Positions 8,037 to 18,100 of a stretch of 42,273 nucleotides of DNA are shown here, one piece after another (within the stretch, counting starts at the first letter, position 1; each line of letters starts with the position of its first letter). The position numbers and the translations under genes are program-made. Source of the DNA: Mucilaginibacter sp. (GTDB lineage: Bacteria; Bacteroidota; Bacteroidia; Sphingobacteriales; Sphingobacteriaceae); the NCBI GenBank assembly GCA_028287975.1, contig JAQBOP010000390.1:1-42273 (forward strand), read 5' to 3'. The notes under the pieces were generated by a model that worked only from the letters and a program-made list of their open reading frames with translations, was not told where the DNA came from and did not search any database.

Positions 8037-8657
8037 TTATAATTCTTTATCACGAACCTTCCCAATATTAATAAAATAATGATGAAGTTGACTGAAATTA
8101 AAAATATTTATAACTATCTGTATAACTAATAGAACTGAAATAGTGAACCAAAAAGATAGGAGAATTAATCCGATTATATTAACCGACGAGATGTAACAAT
8201 TTGAAAATTGTAAATTGAGTTTACTATTGCTATTAAAATAGATTATAAAATGATACAAATATGCAAATACAAGTGACACTCCCTGCAAAATCACGTTCAT
8301 TGCAAATTTGGAACTCATTAGTTGATAAAGACTGAAATTGGTATCCTTCGCTGGTTCTGTTATTTTATTAATCATATTACTTTGAACAAAGCCAACAACT
8401 AAAGCATACCCCGCAATAGTAAAACCCAATATACAAGGTAAAAATACAATCATTTGTGATTGTATTTCACAGAGTAAAGCTGCGTTATCAACCTTAAAAA
8501 TTGATGAAACTATTGGTGTCAATATCGAAATAATAATCGAATACCTAGAAACTTTGTATTTCCAAATATCCTTAAAGAACCCAGATATTTTAATTATTCC
8601 TTTTAAACCAACAACAAATGTTTCTTTAATATTTTCAATTGTTTGTTTTGTTTCCAT
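8037..8657 (-). CDS. Four-helix membrane protein of the DUF4747/NdpA operon
   Basis: This 206-residue integral membrane protein is not assigned to a named family. Hydrophobic segments lie at about 39-54, 69-91, 120-141 and 158-185. The first 38 residues are amphipathic and lysine-rich, and a short basic tail follows the last helix. There is no signal peptide and no enzymatic motif. Its start overlaps the end of the DUF4747-like gene by 23 bases, which implies coupled translation, and its stop is 8 bases before the ndpA-like start. Composition is very AT-rich (one counted line, 8101-8160, is 14 G+C of 60). In a three-gene operon of this kind it would be the natural membrane effector or anchor, but that is inference. 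Confidence 0.78.
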   Translation of the reverse strand: METKQTIENIKETFVVGLKGIIKISGFFKDIWKYKVSRYSIIISILTPIVSSIFKVDNAALLCEIQSQMIVFLPCILGFTIAGYALVVGFVQSNMINKITEPAKDTNFSLYQLMSSKFAMNVILQGVSLVFAYLYHFIIYFNSNSKLNLQFSNCYISSVNIIGLILLSFWFTISVLLVIQIVINIFNFSQLHHYFINIGKVRDKEL

Positions 8658-9528
8658 TTGGTCTAAATATTCGCATTACTTTTTCAGCTACTAAATCATT
8701 AAACCTTGTTAAGGTACCATGAATAAATTCTCTTCTTGGAAAATTAGAGGTTTTTATTTTTTGCACTCTATCATTGTCGTCTAATATTGTTGCTTCCGCA
8801 TCTCCATTGCTTACAGATGCTTCTAGTGCACCGGTTAATATTTTACTTTTTTTAATATCGAGTGAGACACCTGGTTTTTGTGATGCCTCAAATTTAAAAC
8901 GACTACCATTTGAATCTTTTAGATCATCTTCAACGAACTTCATGTAATCATCACCAGTATCTAAATTGGAATAATTTATATCGATTATTAATTTTCTTAA
9001 TTCTTTGGCAGAGAAAATAGTTTCGATAGACGTCTTATCTGATTCTACATCCACATGCACAATTTCATCTTCTTTGCACACTTCATTTAAAGCAATTTCT
9101 AAGAATTTTTTTGCAGAATAAGGTGTAATACGTATCTCACTGCTTGACCTGTAACAGAATCGATGTGCGGCTGGAATAAAAACGTATTCTGTAATAACGG
9201 CATCTGGAAATAGGCCATCTGGCACTTTAAATTCATTGTCTAAATCCAAAGATTGCAAATTAAACCACCGCTCATTTTGAATGTAAGTGAATTGAGCTAA
9301 TGTTCCAGATAAATATTCAATATTGTCATGACTATCTTTGTTGTCAAACATAAATCTTATAATACAATGTTTGCTTGTAGAGGATTCTGCGTGTATTTTT
9401 TTATTATATAAATCCTTAAAAAGCCTAATGTAATCCTTTGGTAGTAAGTCTTTTGTAGAGTTTTTCTTTCTAAGTTTTACATTAATAATGTAAAAATAAT
9501 GATAACGGTTTTTTTCAGGTTGGGCCAT
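8635..9528 (-). CDS. DUF4747-like protein, first gene of the AT-rich operon
   Basis: This soluble protein of 297 residues has no signal peptide. The pattern resembles DUF4747: an N-terminal strand YHYFYIINVKL, a helix carrying YIRLFKDLYNKK, then LSGTLAQFTYIQNERWFN, LFPDAVITEYVFIPAAHRFCY, ITPYSAKKFLEIAL, and a C-terminal segment with HGTLTRFNDLVAEKVMRIF. The biochemical role of the family is not known to me. It is first in a minus-strand operon and overlaps the membrane-protein gene. Composition is AT-rich, in contrast to mnmE next door (line 10021-10080 is 38 G+C of 60). The spacing and composition indicate horizontal acquisition. The assignment rests on visual similarity and could be wrong; the reading frame itself is secure. 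Confidence 0.68.
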   Translation of the reverse strand: MAQPEKNRYHYFYIINVKLRKKNSTKDLLPKDYIRLFKDLYNKKIHAESSTSKHCIIRFMFDNKDSHDNIEYLSGTLAQFTYIQNERWFNLQSLDLDNEFKVPDGLFPDAVITEYVFIPAAHRFCYRSSSEIRITPYSAKKFLEIALNEVCKEDEIVHVDVESDKTSIETIFSAKELRKLIIDINYSNLDTGDDYMKFVEDDLKDSNGSRFKFEASQKPGVSLDIKKSKILTGALEASVSNGDAEATILDDNDRVQKIKTSNFPRREFIHGTLTRFNDLVAEKVMRIFRPNGNKTNN

Positions 9529-9671
9529 TATAAAAGGTTTAAGGTAACTGGGTTAATAACGTGTAAGTTAATACACTTTTTTCAAAATGGTGCTTTATAA
9601 TAAAATTAACAAATTAAATTAAGTGAAGATGTCATTAAAAAGCGACTTTTGTCTAATGTCAATAATTTAAT

Positions 9672-11033
9672 ATGACTAATACCGAAGAAACCATTGTTGC
9701 TTTAGCCACCCCGGCAGGAGTAGGAGCTATTGGCGTTATCCGCCTATCCGGCCCGGACGCCATACTTATTGCCAATAGCGTGTTTAGGGGTAAGGACCTG
9801 ACAAAACAGGAATCGCACACTATCCATTTTGGTAATATAGTTGATGGCGATGGGATACTGGATGAGGTATTGGTTTCGCTTTTTATCGCGCCCAAATCAT
9901 ACACCCGCGAAAACGTGGTAGAGATCTCCTGCCATGGGTCTAATTATATCATAGAGTCAATTATCAAACTGCTAATCAAAAAAGGGGCACGGTCTGCCAA
10001 AGCCGGCGAGTTTACCCTACGCGCTTTCCTGAACGGGCAAATGGACCTCTCGCAGGCCGAAGCGGTTGCCGACCTGATCGCATCGAACTCAAAGGCATCA
10101 CAGCAAGTGGCCTTACAGCAGTTACGGGGCGGATTTAGCAGCCAACTGCAAACACTGCGCGAGCAACTGGTTCAGTTTGCTTCATTAATTGAGCTTGAGC
10201 TTGATTTTGCAGAAGAGGATGTGGAGTTTGCCAATCGCGACCAGCTAAAGAAACTGATCTACGAGATCAGTAAGGTTATCGGCGCGCTGATACAATCGTT
10301 CGAATTAGGAAATGCTATTAAGCAGGGCGTAAATACCGTTATTGCCGGCAGGCCAAATGCCGGTAAGTCAACCCTGTTAAATGCCCTGTTAAACGAAGAG
10401 CGTGCGATAGTAAGCCATATCCCCGGTACTACGCGTGATACTATTGAAGAAGTGCTAAACATCAATGGTATTAACTTCAGGCTGATTGATACCGCGGGCA
10501 TCCGTGAGGCCACAGACGCAATTGAAAAGATAGGAGTAGAGCGTACCATGGAAAAGATCGAGCAGTCGGCCCTGCTGGTGTATGTTTATGATGCCGCTCA
10601 GATAACGATAGATGAACTGAACAGCGACCTGGAAAGCCTGCAACGCCCGGGATTAACCATGCTGGCACTAGCCAATAAAGCTGATCTGCTCACACCAAAC
10701 CAATTACATAGTTTAACCCAATCACAAACGCTCACGATCTCCGCAAAGGAAAAGACACATATTGACGAGCTAAAATCGAAAATATACCACTCGGCAGTAA
10801 AAGACCAGTTAGACGGAAACGAAACCCTGGTAACCAACATCCGCCACCTGGAAGCACTTCAAAAAACCGAAGAAGCCCTGGCAAGGGTGTTAAGCGGAAT
10901 AGATACCGTAACATCAGATTTCCTGTCGATGGATATCAAACAGGCCCTGCACTATTTAGGCGAGATAACCGGTGTAGTTACGACGGATGATCTGCTGGAG
11001 AATATATTTAGTAAGTTCTGTATCGGCAAGTAA
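9672..11033 (+). CDS. mnmE: tRNA uridine-5-carboxymethylaminomethyl modification GTPase MnmE
   Basis: MnmE works with MnmG in the cytoplasm to modify the wobble uridine of several tRNAs, using GTP hydrolysis and a folate-derived one-carbon unit. The 453-residue length is typical. The N-terminal folate-binding domain begins TEETIVALATPAGVGAIGVI. The G domain has the P-loop GRPNAGKS at 226-233, followed by PGTTRDT, then DTAG and NKAD. The protein ends in the diagnostic FCIGK, whose cysteine is conserved in MnmE. ATG 9672 gives the standard N-terminus. Codon use is resident-like and G+C-rich, unlike the operon just upstream. The 143-base gap before it is AT-rich with no clear promoter match. Confidence 0.97.
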   Translation: MTNTEETIVALATPAGVGAIGVIRLSGPDAILIANSVFRGKDLTKQESHTIHFGNIVDGDGILDEVLVSLFIAPKSYTRENVVEISCHGSNYIIESIIKLLIKKGARSAKAGEFTLRAFLNGQMDLSQAEAVADLIASNSKASQQVALQQLRGGFSSQLQTLREQLVQFASLIELELDFAEEDVEFANRDQLKKLIYEISKVIGALIQSFELGNAIKQGVNTVIAGRPNAGKSTLLNALLNEERAIVSHIPGTTRDTIEEVLNINGINFRLIDTAGIREATDAIEKIGVERTMEKIEQSALLVYVYDAAQITIDELNSDLESLQRPGLTMLALANKADLLTPNQLHSLTQSQTLTISAKEKTHIDELKSKIYHSAVKDQLDGNETLVTNIRHLEALQKTEEALARVLSGIDTVTSDFLSMDIKQALHYLGEITGVVTTDDLLENIFSKFCIGK

Positions 11034-11121
11034 GTCTTTTGTCCCTGACATCAGGCCGGATCAAATGATAAAACGGCAAGGGGATCAAAATCGGTTGAGC
11101 GGTTAGTATTTTATAGTAGGT

Positions 11122-12351
11122 TTATTTTACGATCTTATAAATAGCGCCTTTAATATCATTCAATAGTGTACCACCATTGGTTATAACATATAATTCGCCG
11201 GATGGGTCTTCGCTCCAGCTGGTGATCTTTAAATTTTCGGGATAGTTTTTTAGCTCAATTTTTCCTCTCTGCCATTCTGCACCCTTTTTTTCGATATAGT
11301 AAATCGGGCCTGTCCAATCCGCGAAAAAATATTTGCCTTTAAGTGCCGGTAGCTGCTTACCGTTATAAACGTAACCGCCAATAATACAGATACCGCTTTT
11401 ATGATCGTATTCGGCAATTGGTTTTATGGTGCCTGTAAAATCGCAATCTTCTTTGGGGTTAAAACAATGATCACCCTCGATCATGCGCCAGCCATAATTG
11501 CCGCCTTTTTCAATAATATCAGTTTCTTCCCATGCGCCCTCGCCAACATCACAGGTAAATAATTGCTTAGTAACCTTGTCAAACGAGAACCGCCAGGGAT
11601 TACGCAACCCATACGCCCAGATCTCAGGCCTGATATCCGCTTTACCGACAAAAGGATTATCCTTGGGTATGGTATAGGTAGAATCGCTGTTAACGTTTAT
11701 GCGTAGTATCTTGCCCAGCAGGGTGTTTTTATTTTGTCCGTTACCGATGGGGCCGTGCTTGTCACCACCGCCACCGCCATCACCCATAGCAATGTATAAG
11801 TAGCCGTCAGGGCCAAACTTCAGGCAACCGCCATTGTCACCTTGTCCGGGTTCATCAGCGGTAAACAAGATCCGTCCGCTGTCGGGGTCAACCCGGGTTG
11901 AGTTATTTGATAATGTATACTCGGCTACTACATCTTTATGATCTGATTTATCAGCAGTGGTAGGTGCGCTATAAAAAACATAGATCTTCCTGTTCAAATT
12001 AAACTTAGGGTGAATGGCAAACCCCAACAAACCCCTTACATCAACAGGCATAGTTTTAACCAGTTTGCTGCCAATGTCCAACAAAGGTGCATCTATTAAT
12101 TTGCCATCTTTTATCAACCTAATCTTGCCGGTTTGTTCAGCTACAAGGATATCACCATTACCCGGGAAAGCCATATCCAAAGGCGATTGCAGATCTGCAA
12201 CAACCTGGCTGGCTTTTAAGGTTAATGTGGGCGCCGGTAAATCGGCACTTGTTGCTTTAGTTTTTCTGAAAACGTACGAAGGGAGTAGCAATATGCTAAC
12301 TCCCCCCATTAAAAGAACAATAAGTAATTTATTACTAAAGTGTTTCGTCAT
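11122..12351 (-). CDS. Glucose/sorbosone dehydrogenase-like protein (second of tandem pair)
   Basis: This predicted PQQ-dependent sugar dehydrogenase has the six-bladed beta-propeller GSDH fold and acts outside the cytoplasm. Its 409 residues start with a hydrophobic export segment (about 9-28, LLIVLLMGGVSILLLPSYVF). The propeller shows LLGFAIHPKF, GDNGGCLKFGPDGYLYIAMG, LLGKILRIN, the PEIWAYGLRNPWRFSFD motif and a late segment GGYVYNGKQLPALKGKY. Its start lies 1 base after the stop of the paralogue upstream, so the two are co-translated. The two proteins are alike over their whole length, indicating tandem duplication. Whether PQQ is actually bound, and the substrate, cannot be read from the sequence; many family members are uncharacterised. 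Confidence 0.85.
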   Translation of the reverse strand: MTKHFSNKLLIVLLMGGVSILLLPSYVFRKTKATSADLPAPTLTLKASQVVADLQSPLDMAFPGNGDILVAEQTGKIRLIKDGKLIDAPLLDIGSKLVKTMPVDVRGLLGFAIHPKFNLNRKIYVFYSAPTTADKSDHKDVVAEYTLSNNSTRVDPDSGRILFTADEPGQGDNGGCLKFGPDGYLYIAMGDGGGGGDKHGPIGNGQNKNTLLGKILRINVNSDSTYTIPKDNPFVGKADIRPEIWAYGLRNPWRFSFDKVTKQLFTCDVGEGAWEETDIIEKGGNYGWRMIEGDHCFNPKEDCDFTGTIKPIAEYDHKSGICIIGGYVYNGKQLPALKGKYFFADWTGPIYYIEKKGAEWQRGKIELKNYPENLKITSWSEDPSGELYVITNGGTLLNDIKGAIYKIVK

Positions 12352-12352
12352 G

Positions 12353-13603
12353 CTAATTTTTTATGATCTTATATATGCTTCCGGTAGTTGCGCCCGCAGG
12401 CCCCGGGCCTGTTTCTGTATTGGTTAAAAAATATAATTCGCCCAATTGATCTTCGCCCCAGCCTGTGATCTTAGCGTTTTCAGGATAATTTTGTATAGTG
12501 ATCTTGCCGCGTAACCATGAATTCCCCGCCTTTTGCAGATACCAAACAGGACCGGTCCAATCGCCAAAAATATATTTGCTTTTTAATGACGTTACTTGTT
12601 GGCCATTGTAAACATACCCGCCAATAACAGATACGCCTTCTTTATGATTATATTCAGTTATTGGTGGGGTAAGGCCTGTAAAGTCGCAGCCTTGGGCAGG
12701 GTTATGGCAGTGATTACCTTCAACTAGTCGCCAGCCATAGTTAGCGCCTTTTTCAAGGATATCAACTTCTTCCCAAGTATCCTGGCCAACTTCGCCGATG
12801 AATAACTTTTTTGATATTTTATCTATCGAGATCCGATATGGGTTACGGAAACCATAAGCCCAGATCTCTGGTTTATTGCCTGCCTTGCCTACAAAAGGAT
12901 TGTCTTTTGGCACAGCATAAGTTGAATCTACATTTATATTAATACGCAATACCTTGCCTAACCAGGTATCCATATTTTGTCCGTTGCCAATTGGGCCATG
13001 TTGATCATGTTGGCCGCCACCGTCACCAAATGTCACATACAAATAGCCATCAGCTCCAAATACAATACCGCTGCCATTGTGATTACCATCGGGTTTATTT
13101 TGCGTTAATATAATACGTTCGCTGTTAGGATCTGCCTGGTCAGAATTAGGGAGCATTTTATATTCGGCAACTACATCGGTATGGTCAAATTTACGATTGT
13201 TTGCAGGGTTTTGAACAGTTGTTGGCCTGCTGTAAAAAACATAAAATTTGCGATTCGTGCTAAATTTTGGATGTAATACCACATTTAACAAACCGCGTTC
13301 TTCATAGCCGGTATTAACCTTTATCATTTTACTTTTAAGGTCAAGCACAACAACCTCTGAAAGCTTGCCATTTTTAAGCAGGCGGATCTTACCGGTTTGC
13401 TCGGTAACCCACGCTTTGCCATTCTCCGGAAAAATCAAAGCAGTAGGGGCCTGTAAACCATCGGTCACTTTTTCTGATTTAATGGTGATCGTTGCAGGAT
13501 CACTGTTCTTTGTAAAGGAGGGCAGTATAAATACAATCGCCAAAACTAATAGCGAGCTTATTGATATGTAAGATATGGTTTTAGCCGGCGTAATTTTCTT
13601 CAT
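12353..13603 (-). CDS. Glucose/sorbosone dehydrogenase-like protein (first of tandem pair)
   Basis: This is the paralogue of the protein encoded at 11122-12351, with the same propeller motifs: LLNVVLHPKF, GDGGGQHDQHGPIGNGQN, WLGKVLRIN, EIWAYGFRNPYRISID and GGYVYNGQQVTSLKSKY. The frame is open from 13651, but the ATG at 13603 gives a proper export segment (MKKITPAK followed by a hydrophobic run), so that start was chosen, giving 416 residues. The gene lies about 118 bases downstream of the isomerase-family gene on the same strand and may belong to that transcript, or may have its own promoter in the AT-rich gap; no good TAnnTTTG was found there. An oxidative step on a released sugar is the likely role (inference). 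Confidence 0.85.
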   Translation of the reverse strand: MKKITPAKTISYISISSLLVLAIVFILPSFTKNSDPATITIKSEKVTDGLQAPTALIFPENGKAWVTEQTGKIRLLKNGKLSEVVVLDLKSKMIKVNTGYEERGLLNVVLHPKFSTNRKFYVFYSRPTTVQNPANNRKFDHTDVVAEYKMLPNSDQADPNSERIILTQNKPDGNHNGSGIVFGADGYLYVTFGDGGGQHDQHGPIGNGQNMDTWLGKVLRININVDSTYAVPKDNPFVGKAGNKPEIWAYGFRNPYRISIDKISKKLFIGEVGQDTWEEVDILEKGANYGWRLVEGNHCHNPAQGCDFTGLTPPITEYNHKEGVSVIGGYVYNGQQVTSLKSKYIFGDWTGPVWYLQKAGNSWLRGKITIQNYPENAKITGWGEDQLGELYFLTNTETGPGPAGATTGSIYKIIKN

Positions 13604-13721
13604 AAAATTAAGGTATGGTAAATTAATGTTTGTTATTGGTATGAACAACAATTTTACAATATATCACTCATATTAAAAGCTAACATACCTATATTTTTAC
13701 GCAAACGATGTCGGAATTTAC

Positions 13722-15167
13722 CTAACACACTTTGATATATTCAAGGCCAAGCAAATTACCCAGCTTCTGTATTTTTGATGCGATATGGCCGTTACCGATA
13801 GCACAATGGTGCGCCGGTCCATGCGAGTTCCAAGCCTCAACAAAACCCCTGGCGCCAATGCTGAATTTATACCTGCTATTGGTGTTACCGATCTCCAGGA
13901 TAGGCCCGGCTACAGATTCGGCTTCGGCTACCAGAAGCATTATTTTACCATCTGCGGTTTCAACAACAGACAACAGGGTTACAGGGCCGTATTTTACCGA
14001 CATCTCTACCGATAAACCTTTACCTACCTTACCATGATAAACCTGTAAAGGCTTAACTTTTATTTTACCTTCGGCGATGGCGGGATGGCATGGGCCGTCG
14101 TGCCCCATTAACACTACATCGTCATTAAAATCCATAGCATAGTACTCGGTGAATGAGCCGCCGGCGCCAAAGCTATCCATGATCTTCATGGCCTGTACGT
14201 TTTTTATCTCGTATTCACCAGCCACGGGTACGCCGTGTCCTGTCAGGAGGGAAGTACCTAAGATCACTGAACTCATAGTATCCTCATTAGCAGGGTTGCC
14301 GGTTCCTTTATGATAGTAAGCGATAGACCCCAAATTATATTTGGCCACCAATTTATCTAAAGCTACCGCGGTTGACGCCGCCCGCTTTACTTCATCTTCA
14401 GAACAATCGCTTTGCACGTCAAACCATTTATTGATGGTTTGGATCTTATCATCTATTTCCGACGCGCTAACTTCATTGCGTAAACCAGATAACTCATCTA
14501 CTTCAATTATTTCGATGTGCCCACCGAAAGTAGCGCACTGTAAAGTCAGGTTTGAATAGATATCAAGCATGCCACCATAGTAGTTACCCATTACACCTAA
14601 AGTATTATTGTACATAGTATGCGCTACTTTAGCTGCCGCCACCCATTCTTCAACCTCTTGCCAAACGTGTGGGTCGCCATTTAGCATACCTGTTATTTGA
14701 TAAAACGGAATATTTGAGCGCTTAAATACATTTGCAATTTCAGGCACCGGGCAAGCCGAACAATAGGCCAGCCACTCACCGGTCATGGTGGTGCGGTTGT
14801 TTAATTTGTTAAAGGTTGAATAATCAATGGCGGCTTCGGGCGCAAGGTTTAAAACAATAACCGGCACCTTGGCTTTTTTCACAACCGGCAGCACAGTTGA
14901 CGACAGGGCATAGGTGGTAACATATAAAAATATCAATTCAACATCCTCGCGTTTAAACTGGCTGCCTGCTTCAAAAGCTTTTTGCGGCGTATCTATCAAA
15001 CCAAGGTTGACAACTTCGGCGCCATAATTGCCCAATTTGTTGCTTACGATATCTATATAGCCCCGCAGCCTTTGTTCTAATCCTTCAAACTGTTCCCAAT
15101 AAGTATCTAAACCGATACCAAATAAACCGATCTTAATTGACTGAGATGTTTTTTGTGCAGATATCAT
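13722..15167 (-). CDS. L-fucose/L-arabinose isomerase family protein
   Basis: This cytoplasmic protein of 481 residues resembles the L-arabinose/L-fucose isomerase superfamily, which interconverts aldoses and ketoses with a divalent metal. Supporting segments include the N-terminal IKIGLFGIGLDTYWEQFEGL, a Rossmann-like first domain with LIFLYVTTYALSS, GEWLAYCSACPVPEIANV, the central LGVMGNYYGGMLD, and C-terminal MDFNDDVVLMGHDGPCHPAI and WNSHGPAHHCAIGNGH, which carry the histidine and acidic residues expected for metal binding. The true sugar substrate is unclear. It starts 13 bases after the GH106-type gene, so the pair is very likely an operon in which a secreted glycosidase frees a sugar that this enzyme then isomerises (inference). 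Confidence 0.8.
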   Translation of the reverse strand: MISAQKTSQSIKIGLFGIGLDTYWEQFEGLEQRLRGYIDIVSNKLGNYGAEVVNLGLIDTPQKAFEAGSQFKREDVELIFLYVTTYALSSTVLPVVKKAKVPVIVLNLAPEAAIDYSTFNKLNNRTTMTGEWLAYCSACPVPEIANVFKRSNIPFYQITGMLNGDPHVWQEVEEWVAAAKVAHTMYNNTLGVMGNYYGGMLDIYSNLTLQCATFGGHIEIIEVDELSGLRNEVSASEIDDKIQTINKWFDVQSDCSEDEVKRAASTAVALDKLVAKYNLGSIAYYHKGTGNPANEDTMSSVILGTSLLTGHGVPVAGEYEIKNVQAMKIMDSFGAGGSFTEYYAMDFNDDVVLMGHDGPCHPAIAEGKIKVKPLQVYHGKVGKGLSVEMSVKYGPVTLLSVVETADGKIMLLVAEAESVAGPILEIGNTNSRYKFSIGARGFVEAWNSHGPAHHCAIGNGHIASKIQKLGNLLGLEYIKVC

Positions 15168-15180
15168 TGTTATGTGTTTA

Positions 15181-18100
15181 TTAATTACTTTTCTGAATAG
15201 TTACCGGCCCTAAAAGCCCTGATTTATATAAAGGTGAGTTTTTATTATAAAAACGATAGGTTGCAAAGGTATATCGCTTACCAGGTCTCGGTGTGCCTTT
15301 TGTCAGCCAATCGGGCCATTGACCGTTCACTATGCCATCATCAGCTATTTTATCATCACCGATCAATCGGTTTGGCCAGCGGTTGGCAATTTCGATTTCG
15401 AGTTTATTCTGCTTTTTCAATGCTGATGCCGGTATTTCAATCCGCCATGGAGCGGTCCATAAAACGCCCAGATCCTTACCATTTAATTTGACCCTTGCCA
15501 GGTCTTTAACTTCGCCGAGATCAATAAAGAACGTAGCTGTTTTATCTGAGCCAATATTTGCCGGAAGATCGAACGTTTTAGTATAGGTGGCTATGCCCGA
15601 GTAATATTTTATACCATCTTCAGGCCTTGAGGTCCAATCGCTTAACTCGTTAAAAGTGATGCTTTTAGGCCCGCCCCATTTTGGATCGAAAGAAACATTC
15701 CATGCGCCGTTTATGGCGGCTACTATTGCTGTGGAGTTGAAGTTTTTATTTTTCGAAGATGCCGCTGGCGGCGTGTCTTTAGCAAAAACGACAAAATAGC
15801 TTTGGTATGCCTCTAATCGGATAGGGATGATAGTGTGTTCACCCTGTATTTTAAATTGAGGCAATGCCCGTGTTTTACCGGTCAACGGATCCCAAAGTTG
15901 CGGTGAGCCTTTAATACTGCGGAACGAAGCATCTGCAATAATAGATTGACCAGACTTGTTCGCGATAAAATAAGCATCCCAATTTGCGTTGGTACGGTGG
16001 GTATAACGTATAGGCCCGTTTGATTCAAAATCCAAACCGATATTCATTTTCTTTAAAATATTGGCCGTTAGCTCATATTTAGGATAAAGATTATCTAACT
16101 GCTTTTCAAGTTCGTCACCCCAAATAACCTTACCTTTTCCGTAAGTGTGAACAGATTGTGTAGTCGCATAAGCATTTGCTCCCCAAACTAACTTAACAAG
16201 GCTTGCGATTTGCGCATCGCAAGCCGGATAATTTGACAACCCCGGAGATTTTAAAGGCGGCGAACCTATGACTGTCGCACCCGCCTTAACCAATTGCGCT
16301 ATTTTTGTTAACAGGGCAGGGGTCATGGTTTTTATTGCCGGCAATACCAATAAGTGATAACTGGCACCGCCGGGGAAAACAATATTGCCATCGATTACAC
16401 TGGCTTTATAAAGCAGACCCGGCGAGCATCCGTCAAAATTATAGCCTTTTCTGTCCGGTATAGTATCGTTGCCTTCCATAGCCGAAAAAGGCGGACGGAA
16501 TACATGTGGCGAACCTTCAGGGTTTAAATATAACACATCAGCCACTGTTCTGCCCTGTTGCAAAATATAGCTGCAACGGGTGATATATTTATGATAATCG
16601 CCAACCATTGGCCACCAGGTTTGGTTACGGTCCCAATGCACCCCGTATGGACCCATGGTCGCACCCGGGCGTAAAGAATCAGGCAGGAACTGGTTCTCGA
16701 ACGTGTGATAAATAAACCGGTTTACACCCGCGGCAAAGGCCCAGTCGCCCTGGTTCTTCATCGAGCCTGGATATTGTTTCCAACCTTCGTCGTTCTGCGC
16801 TGTAAACGATTCGGCAGGTGTTAATGACTTGCCATTAACATGCGCGATAGATGTTGCCTCAACAACACTAAACGAAGAATTAAAACCCAAACCCTTACTC
16901 CAGAATTCGCTCATAGGCACATCAGCTACGGCGCCAAGTTCCAGATCGGCAGTAGGGTTCATATCATAAGGCTCGATAGATAAGTTCATTCCATTTTTAT
17001 GCGCATATTTTTTTACCGCTGCCGCGTGATATTCTAATATGAGTTCCTGCGAGGTCTGGCGCAGGTCCCATAAAAAGCGTTCGCTTATTTCGCGATTGCC
17101 GACTATATTGCCTGCATAAACCGGGTAATAGGGCAGCGGGTCATACCCTCGTCTTTTTATAAATTCGGCACGGAAATGTGGCGTCCAGTTTTGCGAACCC
17201 ATTTCCCAGCTATCCATGTGCAGGCGTTTTAATCCGCCAGTCGATTTGATATCCGGGCTGCCTACTTTACGCAATAGCTTGCCTATATAATTATCCAGGT
17301 GATCATTTAAAGCCACAGTATCAAACTTATCAGATTCAAACCCTAAACCGGGGACAGGGGCAGGCCGTGTTATCGCGCCATTATTACGGCGGCCAAACCG
17401 CATTATCGTCCAGTTGCCCGCAGGCGGGTTCCAGTTTAATGTGCCGTCAGGTTTTAAATATTTTGTCAGGTCGATGATCTTACTTTTATCGATCACCGCT
17501 TGTTTATCAGTCTGCGGATAATCAGCAACCGAGGGCAGGAACTGCTTTACACCCGGCGCAGACGAATAAGGCGCTCGGTAATACAATGCCTTCTCGTCGA
17601 TATCCTTTATATTTTCTGAAACCTCAGGCGTGGGATAAGCCAATACGGCTACATCTTCATAAAAATCGTTCCATTGCTTTTTTAATTCAGGTGTAAAAGC
17701 GCCGTCGCCAAAGTATGGGCTTTTTGGAGGTGGTATTGGTAACACTATTTTATCGGCTTGGCCACCTTTTACATTTGTCGAACTTGAAACCAGGTGTTGC
17801 ATAGATTGCTCGGGCTTCACCCAAGGCCCACCGCTGCCTGTCCAGCCCGGGCCGATGCCTAACGTTATCTCAATGCCCAAACGCTCGCTTTCGCGTACAG
17901 CGTGTTTAAAAAGATCCTGCCATTGGTCGCTTAAAAAATCGACCGGCCCACGTGGAATACCCACGTTAACCTCCAGGAATATCAGGTTACCTATACCGGC
18001 TTTTTTCATCGCCTCTAAATCCTCTGTTATAGATCGCTTATTCATATTACCATCCATAAAATACCAGTAAACACCGGGTTTAGCGGTATTGGGTGGATTT

